From Bacillota bacterium (GTDB taxonomy: Bacteria; Bacillota; Clostridia; Lachnospirales; Lachnospiraceae), in contig JAFAGA010000084.1 of NCBI GenBank assembly GCA_023423045.1, positions 1 to 10,684 of the forward strand: 10,684 bases of DNA. The letters are read 5' to 3'. The notes under the pieces were generated by a model, which saw only the letters and a program-made list of their open reading frames with translations, did not search any database and had not been told where the DNA came from. This document shows positions 5,378-10,684 of the stretch, piece after piece (position 1 is the stretch's first letter; every line of letters begins with the position of its first letter). The translations under genes and the position numbers were made by a program.

Positions 5378-6715
5378 ATGAATAGTTATGTATGTAATCT
5401 ATGCGGATATATCCATTTAGGCCAGGAGGCTCCTGAGAGCTGCCCCCTTTGCGGTGCGCCGGCCAGTGAATTCACTTTGGAAGAGGAGTCGGATACAAAG
5501 TCCGGCAATACGATGGAGGTTGTGATCATCGGCAGCGGTATCACAGGTCTGTCCTGTGCAAAGGAGATCAGAAAGCATTCGGAGGACGCAAATATCACCT
5601 TAATTTCTAAGGAAAACTTATTGCCGTATTTCAGAGTGAGCCTGACCAGATATCTTGCAGGGGAAACGAAGAAAGAAAGCCTCCCGATTCATCCCATGGA
5701 TTATTATAAAGAGAAACGGATCAATTTTATTCTTGGTAAAGAAGTGGAAGAGATTAAGAAGGACAGTAAAACGGTACAGTTGAACGATGGAACTGTAATC
5801 CCATATGATAAGCTATTGATTGCCAACGGTGCACGCCCCTTTGTGCCTCCGATCCCCGGAAAGGAGCTTCCGGGTGTCATTACCGTAAGAACGCTGGAGG
5901 ATGCAGATTATCTGCTTAATAAGATACAGGAGCTTGAAGCCTGCATCTGCATCGGAGGAGGAATTCTTGGACTTGAGACAGCCGGAGCCATCGCCAAGAG
6001 AGGCATCAAAGTGACTCTGCTGGAAAGTGCAAAGTGGCTGATGCCCAGACAGCTCAATAAGAAAGGCTCTTTGCTTCTGAAGGAATATCTCGCCGAGAAG
6101 GGAATTGAAGTAAGGGAAGGCGTGGTAATTGAAGAGATTACGGGGAAGGACGAATGTGAGGGGATAAGGCTTTCCACCGGTGAAGTCCTGCCGGCGAAGC
6201 TGGTCATTGTAACTGCCGGCGTCAGACCGGAGACACAGCTTGCGGCCAGAGCCGGTCTTGCGGTCAATATGGGAATTACAGTAAACAATAACATGGAGAC
6301 TTCCGAAGAGAATATCTATGCTGCCGGTGATGTGTGTGAGCATGCCGGAATTCTGTATGGTCTGTGGAAGGTTGGACAGATACAGGGAGAAGTTGCGGCT
6401 CGGAATATACTTGGTCAAAATGCAGTGTTTGAAGGTGTGCCAATGTCTACGATCTTAAAGGTTCTGGGACTGGATACCTTCAGCATTGGAGAGTTTCTTC
6501 CGGAAGAGGGAGAGTATACGGTATATGAGAGGGAGCTTCCGGGACAGTATATCCTGTTTGTATTAAGAGAGAACAAGATCACAGGAAGCATTGTTATAGG
6601 TGAAAAAACGCTTCCTCTGAAAATAAAACAGGCCGTAGAGGCAGGAAGCTGTTTCTCTGCCGAATTATATGACAGCGCCGATAAGATTATTGAGAAGTTA
6701 ATCCAAGGGATATAG
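5378..6715 (+). CDS. Rubredoxin domain fused to FAD-dependent NAD(P)H:rubredoxin oxidoreductase
   Basis: This 445-residue cytoplasmic flavoprotein should pass electrons from NAD(P)H through FAD to an iron site. Residues 1-35 form a short rubrerythrin-type rubredoxin domain, with C6-x2-C9 and C22-x2-C25 binding one iron. From residue 46 follows a pyridine nucleotide-disulfide reductase fold: FAD-binding GSGITG (52-57), NAD(P)H-binding GGGILG (193-198), and the second FAD motif AAGDV (315-319). No CxxxxC redox disulfide is seen, as in NADH:rubredoxin reductases and the NirB N-terminal half. Known relatives in clostridia (NROR) feed rubredoxin, which reduces flavodiiron proteins or rubrerythrin for oxygen and peroxide removal. 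Here donor and acceptor are in one chain. The ATG at 5378 follows GAGGGA (5367-5372). The final partner is not encoded nearby. Confidence 0.9.
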   Translation: MNSYVCNLCGYIHLGQEAPESCPLCGAPASEFTLEEESDTKSGNTMEVVIIGSGITGLSCAKEIRKHSEDANITLISKENLLPYFRVSLTRYLAGETKKESLPIHPMDYYKEKRINFILGKEVEEIKKDSKTVQLNDGTVIPYDKLLIANGARPFVPPIPGKELPGVITVRTLEDADYLLNKIQELEACICIGGGILGLETAGAIAKRGIKVTLLESAKWLMPRQLNKKGSLLLKEYLAEKGIEVREGVVIEEITGKDECEGIRLSTGEVLPAKLVIVTAGVRPETQLAARAGLAVNMGITVNNNMETSEENIYAAGDVCEHAGILYGLWKVGQIQGEVAARNILGQNAVFEGVPMSTILKVLGLDTFSIGEFLPEEGEYTVYERELPGQYILFVLRENKITGSIVIGEKTLPLKIKQAVEAGSCFSAELYDSADKIIEKLIQGI

Positions 6716-6724
6716 TATATTATG

Positions 6725-6789
6725 AATCAAGGGTATCAAAAGATTGTAATTTGCGGCAAGCCGGTTACGATCTTCCGATACCCTTGATT
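6725..6789. terminator. Long composite hairpin between convergent genes
   Basis: AATCAAGGGTATC (6725-6737) and GATACCCTTGATT (6777-6789) are a perfect 13-bp inverted repeat. Inside it, AAGATTGTAA (6740-6749) pairs with TTACGATCTT (6765-6774) with one G-T pair, and CGGC (6754-6757) faces GCCG (6760-6763). The whole 65 bases fold as one rod with small internal loops. It starts 9 bases after the oxidoreductase stop and ends 53 bases before the stop of the opposing TetR gene. There is no T-run on either side. It may be a bidirectional transcription end without a U-tract, or a small palindromic repeat element. Confidence 0.55.
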
Positions 6790-6842
6790 GGTACTACCGC
6801 TTTTAAGCCCTTTGACCGTACCACTGCATCCCTTTGGTTCAT

Positions 6843-7436
6843 TTATCTTGGTGCGATGCCTTTAATCAGCAATTCGGTCCACTGAGCCGTATAAGGAAGA
6901 ATTTTTGTGTAGATATGCGGGTTGGAGATCCCCTCAACAAGAGCCTGAAAATAAAGCAGAAGAAATTCATCTGAATATTTCAGATCAACCCTGCCTTCTT
7001 TGCGTCCGCGATGAAATAAATCCAGCATGGCGCCGTTGCTTTCTTTGACATATTGCTGCATGATCGAGGATAAGTCCCCGCCTTTCTCCTTTGTATAAAA
7101 ATCCATCATGGCTAAATAAAATTGCTTGTTGACCTTGTCCAGATAATGGATTTTATTCTGGGTTATAGCGATGAGCGTTTCCTCGAAAGGTTTATTTTCG
7201 CTCATAATTTCCCGGGCCGAATTTCCTACCATATCTAAGAAATAATTAAAAACTTCATGGATCAGATTTTCTTTGCTTCCAAAATACTTAAAAATGGATG
7301 TTTTGCCGACATTGGCATACATTGCGATCTCATCCATCGTTAAGTTTTCTATGCCGTCCTCCTGATTCATCAAATCAAAGGCTGCCTTTAAAACACGATT
7401 CCTTTTCTCAAGTGTCCGTTTTTCATAACCGTTCAT
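6843..7436 (-). CDS. TetR-family transcriptional regulator
   Basis: This 197-residue protein has an N-terminal TetR DNA-binding domain. Helix 1 covers about residues 6-26, and the helix-turn-helix covers about 32-58, with the hallmark pattern LTMDEIAMYANVGKTSIFKY followed by FGSKENL. The remaining ~135 residues form a helical ligand-binding and dimerisation domain whose ligand cannot be read from sequence. It is divergent from an ABC exporter and very likely represses it, with release by a drug or metabolite; this follows from the layout, which is common for TetR regulators. The ATG (complement of 7434-7436) is preceded on the minus strand by AAGGCAGGA about 7 bases away. It probably represses itself too, because candidate operator half-sites lie in its promoter. 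Confidence 0.92.
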   Translation of the reverse strand: MNGYEKRTLEKRNRVLKAAFDLMNQEDGIENLTMDEIAMYANVGKTSIFKYFGSKENLIHEVFNYFLDMVGNSAREIMSENKPFEETLIAITQNKIHYLDKVNKQFYLAMMDFYTKEKGGDLSSIMQQYVKESNGAMLDLFHRGRKEGRVDLKYSDEFLLLYFQALVEGISNPHIYTKILPYTAQWTELLIKGIAPR

Positions 7437-7525
7437 CTATGATTCCTGCCTTCTATCTGTTATAATGAAAATAATAATAGTAAGTATTAATAGGAGATTT
7501 TAGTTCATATCTACCTCTTTTTATT

Positions 7526-7554
7526 ATTATATAGTAATAGTTCCGAATTATCAA
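7526..7554 (-). promoter_or_regulatory. Promoter of the TetR-family regulator gene
   Basis: On the minus strand, TTGATA (complement of 7549-7554) and a perfect TATAAT (complement of 7526-7531) are separated by 17 bases. The leader would be about 80 bases. A TAGTTC-type half-site falls in the spacer, so occupancy by a regulator would block RNA polymerase. Confidence 0.72.
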
Positions 7555-7587
7555 ATAAAAAGTAGTTTGAAATCTCGGTTTTTTCAA

Positions 7588-7616
7588 TTGACTGTACTGT
7601 AAAAAGGATATATAAT
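7588..7616 (+). promoter_or_regulatory. Promoter of the ABC exporter operon
   Basis: TTGACT (7588-7593) and a perfect TATAAT (7611-7616) are separated by 17 bases. Its -35 box is 33 bases from the -35 box of the divergent regulator. The resulting leader is long, about 160 bases. It contains the palindrome at 7669-7692 and a second inverted repeat, AGTTTAA/TTAAACT (7710-7716 with 7725-7731). A regulator bound there would act as a roadblock or leave room for RNA-level control. Confidence 0.8.
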
Positions 7617-7785
7617 TGGACCTATAATCGAACTTTCGTTTAAAACAAAGCTGAAATAGCAATATTATGAACTATACATCCGTACATAGTTCGGATTTAC
7701 AGCTCTGTGAGTTTAAACTTTGCCTTAAACTGAAAAGTACCTTATAAAGCTATTTTAAAAATATTTTAGAAGGAGTTTTAGCATT

Positions 7786-8667
7786 ATGGATGAGATTGTA
7801 AGAGTGCAGGGATTGCAAAAAAAATTTGGTAAGTTTAAAGCTTTGCATGATGTGACGTTTACGGTAAATGCCGGGGAGGTTGTGGGATTTATCGGACCCA
7901 ATGGTGCAGGTAAGTCAACTACGATTCGTACCCTGCTGGGAATTATTAATCGTGATGCCGGTGATGTGAAGATCTTTGGCAAGGATGTTTGGAAGGACAG
8001 CCTGGAGATACATAAGCGGATTTCCTATGTTCCGGGGGATGTGGCTCTTTGGGGCAGCTTAACAGGCGGTGAAATTATTGATTTATTTATAAAACTACAT
8101 GGAGGCGGTGACAGGGAGAAGCGTGACCATTTGATTAAACGCTTTGAACTGGATCCTAAGAAAAAGTCAAAGAGCTACTCCAAGGGAAACCGCCAAAAGG
8201 TCGGCTTGATTGCGGCCTTGTCCGTTGACTCGGATTTGTATATTTTTGATGAACCGACTTCCGGCCTTGATCCTCTGATGGAAGCTGTTTTTCAGGATGA
8301 GGTTGAGAAGATCAAGCGTGCGGGGAAGGCGATTTTGCTCTCCTCTCATATTTTGAGCGAGGTGGAACGTCTGGCAGATAAGGTAGCCATTATTCGTCAG
8401 GGCAGAGTCGTTGAGACCGGTACCTTGGATGAGTTGCGCCATTTAACGCGTTCTACGGTTACCTTGATAACAAAAGGCAATGTGTCAGGGATGACATCTG
8501 TCAAGGGTGTTCATGATTTCAGACAAACGGGTGATCAGGCGGTATTCTCTGTAGATAATGAATATATCAATGATATTTTGTCCGAAGCGGTAAAGCTGGG
8601 TATTAAAAAGTTTGAAGCGGTGCCGCCAACGCTGGAAGACTTATTCATGCGCCATTATGAAGTCTGA
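7786..8667 (+). CDS. ABC exporter ATP-binding subunit
   Basis: This 293-residue cytoplasmic ATPase powers the adjacent permease. Motifs in order: Walker A GPNGAGKST (37-45), signature SKGNRQK (132-138, a variant of LSGGQ usual in CcmA-type ATPases), Walker B LYIFDEP with D155-E156, D-loop SGLDP, and switch histidine H188 in SSHILSE. The Q-loop position reads YVPGD without glutamine, as in many COG1131 exporter ATPases. A ~90-residue C-terminal extension follows the nucleotide-binding domain, as in BcrA/DrrA-type drug exporters. AGAAGGAG (7768-7775) precedes the ATG at 7786. The permease gene starts 20 bases after the stop, so the two are co-transcribed and translated together. The divergent TetR gene suggests induction by the exported compound. 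Confidence 0.93.
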   Translation: MDEIVRVQGLQKKFGKFKALHDVTFTVNAGEVVGFIGPNGAGKSTTIRTLLGIINRDAGDVKIFGKDVWKDSLEIHKRISYVPGDVALWGSLTGGEIIDLFIKLHGGGDREKRDHLIKRFELDPKKKSKSYSKGNRQKVGLIAALSVDSDLYIFDEPTSGLDPLMEAVFQDEVEKIKRAGKAILLSSHILSEVERLADKVAIIRQGRVVETGTLDELRHLTRSTVTLITKGNVSGMTSVKGVHDFRQTGDQAVFSVDNEYINDILSEAVKLGIKKFEAVPPTLEDLFMRHYEV

Positions 8668-8687
8668 GAGCTGGAACGGAGGAAAAT

Positions 8688-10301
8688 ATGATGAAAGAAA
8701 AATTTGCACGTTGGGACGCACTGTTTATACAGTATCTAAAACGTGATTGGAAGAAAATTATTATCTGGATTCTGGGCTTGGGCCTATTTTCAGGTGGTTT
8801 TGTACCGGCGTTTGAAGAAATCGGCAAGGGTCAGGGCTTGCTGGGGATGTATGAGACCATGCAAAATCCTGCCATGATTTCTATGGTAGGCCCTACACCG
8901 GTAAGTGCGGCTGATTATACTCTGGGTGCAATGTATGCAAACGAAATGCTCTTATTCTGCGGTTTGTTTGCGATGATTATGGCAGCATTGCATGTTGTGA
9001 GCCATACCCGCAGGGAAGAAGAGTATGGGCTCACGGAACTGGTTCGATCCTTTCAAGTAGGACGCCAGGCCAATTCCCTCGCAGTAATCGTTGAAACAGT
9101 ACTTATTAATATTATATTAGCACTTTTGATTGGAGGAGTTATGGTCGGGTTTGGTGCGGAGACGATCTCTGGCGGGGGCTCGCTCCTGTTCGGTGCATCA
9201 ATCGGAATGGCAGGTATATTGGGAGGGGTGCTTGCATTAGTCACGGCGCAAATCATGCCCACCTCATCTGGTGCAACAGGCACTTCCCTGGGAGTGATAG
9301 GGCTTCTCTACATTGTTCGCGCGGGAACAGACGTATCCAATATTCAATTCTCCATGTTCAATCCCATGGGCTGGACTTATTTGACCTATCCGTTTACTGA
9401 AAATAATTGGGGTCCCATGGTCTTAGCAATCGTTTTCAGTATAATTGCGGTAATAGTCGCTTTCGCCCTGGAAGGCGGCCGTGATATGGGAGCCGGTTAC
9501 TTACCGGAAAGGGAAGGTCGGGGGGCGGCAAAAAAATCTCTGTTATCCGTACCCGGTCTGCTGTTTAGGATTAACAGGGGTGTGATGATCAGCTGGCTGA
9601 TTGCTTTTGCAATTCTGGGAGTTGCTTATGGATCAATATATGGGGATATGCAAGCGTTCCTTGAAAGCAACGAGATGATGAGCAAAATGTTCACTCTGGC
9701 GGGTGTTTCCATTGAAGAATCATTTACCGGAACCATTATGATGGTAATGATCGGCTTAGTCTCCATTTTGCCGATTGCCATTGTCAATAAGCTTTTTGCA
9801 GAGGAATCGAGGCTGCATTTGAGCCAGCTTTATTCTACCAAGGTGACCCGGGCTCAGCTCTATTTTACAAGTGTTATTCTGGCAGTCGTTGCCGGAGTGG
9901 CGGGAATTATGCTGGCTTCCGCGGGCCTTGGAGGCACGGCGGTTTCTGCCATGGGGGAAGGTTCCACGATGAATATGGGTGATTTCATCGCAGCAGGCTA
10001 TAACTTCCTGCCCTCGGTATTATTTTTTACAGGACTTGCGGCTCTGGCTTTAGGCTGGATGCCAAGACTGGGGAAAGTGATTTATGCATATCTGGGTTAT
10101 TCCTTTATGTTAAACTATTTTAGCGGAATTTTAGATTTGCCGGAATGGTTTTCAAAAACGGCGGTTCAAAGCTGGATTCCGAGGATGCCGGTGGATGAAT
10201 TTGATGGGGCAGTCTTTGCTGCTATGACAGTGATCAGCATAGTATTAATGATACTTGGCTATCTTGGATACCGCAGGCGTGACATGCTTGAAGGAGCCTG
10301 A
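8688..10301 (+). CDS. ABC exporter permease, TnrB3-like (COG3559) 12-TM protein
   Basis: This 537-residue integral membrane protein has about 12 hydrophobic helices arranged as two halves. The first half has helices near 23-41, 84-104 and four more up to about 265; the second starts near residue 300. Each half has a cytoplasmic acidic element after its second helix: HTRREEEYGLTELVRS from H106 and FAEESRLHLSQL from F370. This paired EE-L-x-x-L pattern and overall length match exporters annotated as putative polyketide-antibiotic exporters, which are duplicated forms of ABC-2 permeases. It should form a 1:2 complex with the ATPase encoded just upstream. The substrate is unknown; drug, antibiotic or lipid are all possible. 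GGAGG (8678-8682) precedes two adjacent ATG codons (8688, 8691); the second has the more usual spacing. Confidence 0.88.
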   Translation: MMKEKFARWDALFIQYLKRDWKKIIIWILGLGLFSGGFVPAFEEIGKGQGLLGMYETMQNPAMISMVGPTPVSAADYTLGAMYANEMLLFCGLFAMIMAALHVVSHTRREEEYGLTELVRSFQVGRQANSLAVIVETVLINIILALLIGGVMVGFGAETISGGGSLLFGASIGMAGILGGVLALVTAQIMPTSSGATGTSLGVIGLLYIVRAGTDVSNIQFSMFNPMGWTYLTYPFTENNWGPMVLAIVFSIIAVIVAFALEGGRDMGAGYLPEREGRGAAKKSLLSVPGLLFRINRGVMISWLIAFAILGVAYGSIYGDMQAFLESNEMMSKMFTLAGVSIEESFTGTIMMVMIGLVSILPIAIVNKLFAEESRLHLSQLYSTKVTRAQLYFTSVILAVVAGVAGIMLASAGLGGTAVSAMGEGSTMNMGDFIAAGYNFLPSVLFFTGLAALALGWMPRLGKVIYAYLGYSFMLNYFSGILDLPEWFSKTAVQSWIPRMPVDEFDGAVFAAMTVISIVLMILGYLGYRRRDMLEGA

Positions 10302-10361
10302 CAATTGAGGTGATAGCAGCTTGTAGAAATAATAAGCAGACTTTCTGAGAAATAGGATATT

Positions 10362-10436
10362 AAGGTTATTTGAATACATTCTTTTTGATTTTCTAGGGAA
10401 AATTGAATTTGAGTGTATGTCAGATAACCTTTTTTC
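10362..10436 (+). terminator. Intrinsic terminator of the ABC exporter operon
   Basis: AAGGTTAT (10362-10369) pairs with ATAACCTT (10424-10431), TTGA (10370-10373) with TCAG (10420-10423), and ATACATTC (10374-10381) with GAGTGTAT (10411-10418). G10419 is bulged and there are two G-U pairs, so the stem is about 20 bp. An inner ATTTTC/GAAAAT stem closes the loop, and a run of T (10430-10435) follows. It lies 60 bases after the permease stop. Confidence 0.8.
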
Positions 10437-10467
10437 TTTAAAAACCCATATGAAAACGTTTTTACTC

Positions 10468-10495
10468 TTGACTTATTACTAAATTACTTTAGAAT
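10468..10495 (+). promoter_or_regulatory. Possible promoter for a gene beyond the right edge
   Basis: TTGACT (10468-10473) and TAGAAT (10490-10495) are 16 bases apart in very AT-rich DNA. A second -10-like TATAAT lies at 10571-10576 but has no good -35 box at the right distance. Either could drive the next gene; in DNA this AT-rich, matches also arise by chance. Confidence 0.45.
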
Positions 10496-10630
10496 ATAAA
10501 TTGTAAATATTTAACAAATGATAAATTGTCTCTGGATAAAAATTGTGCAAAATTATTAAGGAGCTTCCTGTATAATTTAAATATAGGGAATTCCAAGAAA
10601 GAAGGTTGAGAAAAGAATACCTCAGTGTAA

Positions 10631-10684
10631 AATAAGATTACTGACTTTGCACGGTTAGTAAAAAATCTTATTGAACAGAGAGGT
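10631..10684 (+). promoter_or_regulatory. Structured leader and ribosome binding site of a gene beyond the window
   Basis: AATAAGATT (10631-10639) pairs with AATCTTATT (10664-10672). Inside it, ACTGAC (10640-10645) pairs with GTTAGT (10654-10659) with one G-U pair; the loop has 8 bases and AAAA is bulged on one side. The window then ends in AGAGAGGT (10677-10684), a likely ribosome binding site 5 bases past the stem. I do not recognise a known riboswitch class. Apart from this, 10437-10630 holds only the promoter-like boxes and no gene. Confidence 0.4.

Larger units (their letters stand above)
7501..7699. promoter_or_regulatory. Cluster of TAGTTC half-sites, candidate TetR operators
   Basis: Copies of the motif lie at 7501-7509 (TAGTTCATA), 7537-7543 (ATAGTTC, inside the spacer of the regulator's promoter), 7669-7675 (GAACTAT, inverted) and 7686-7692 (ATAGTTC). 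The last two form a 24-bp palindrome GAACTAT-N10-ATAGTTC. The 14-mers at 7537-7550 and 7686-7699 agree at 12 of 14 bases. TetR proteins bind palindromes of this kind, and this cluster spans both promoters. The assignment is inference from position and symmetry. Confidence 0.5.

Noticed and set aside
1..10684. Insertion sequence, integrase, phage genes or a multi-gene anti-phage system
   Set aside because: No transposase, integrase, terminal inverted repeat pair flanking a gene, nuclease-helicase set or toxin-antitoxin pair is visible in any frame.

Overview
The window looks like chromosomal DNA of a low-to-mid GC anaerobic Firmicute, most likely a Clostridia (Lachnospiraceae-like) species. 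The reasons are strong AGGAGG-type ribosome binding sites, TTGACA/TATAAT promoters, AT-rich intergenic DNA, and a rubredoxin-linked NADH oxidoreductase typical of strict anaerobes. The placement is inferred from gene content, not from a marker gene.

Layout from left to right. (1) Positions 1-312 hold the last codons of an unidentified gene and a short possible remnant of a sensor-kinase tail. (2) 313-921 is an iron-sulfur-type uracil-DNA glycosylase family protein with an unusual active-site loop. (3) 1015-4067 is a complete copper-efflux operon: promoter, palindromic CsoR-type operator, copA (Cu(I)-exporting P1B-ATPase), copZ (copper chaperone), csoR (copper sensor) and a strong intrinsic terminator. 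The repressor is the last gene, so it should control its own supply. An unexplained 13-bp hairpin lies between copZ and csoR. (4) About 4101-4240 is gene-free and full of inverted repeats, resembling a dispersed intergenic element. (5) 4311-5231 is a phosphotriesterase-family metallohydrolase with its own promoter. (6) 5378-6715 is a fusion of a rubrerythrin-type rubredoxin domain to an FAD/NADH oxidoreductase. (7) 6725-6789 is a long composite hairpin between converging genes. (8) 6843-7436 (minus strand) is a TetR-family regulator, transcribed divergently from a two-gene ABC exporter at 7786-10301 (ATPase plus 12-TM permease of the TnrB3-like type). Their shared 349-bp intergenic region has a near-consensus promoter in each direction and a cluster of repeated TAGTTC half-sites that are good operator candidates. 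(9) 10302-10684 holds the exporter's terminator, promoter-like sequences, and a structured leader ending in a ribosome-binding-like sequence for a gene beyond the window.

The genes form three defence-flavoured modules: copper detoxification, NADH-to-rubredoxin electron transfer (often linked to oxygen and peroxide reduction in anaerobes), and regulated drug or antibiotic export. All main genes fall in recognisable families and I see no clearly new multi-gene system. The least explained parts are the non-coding structures (4101-4190, 6725-6789, 3654-3690), the TetR-ABC operator cluster and the divergent glycosylase.
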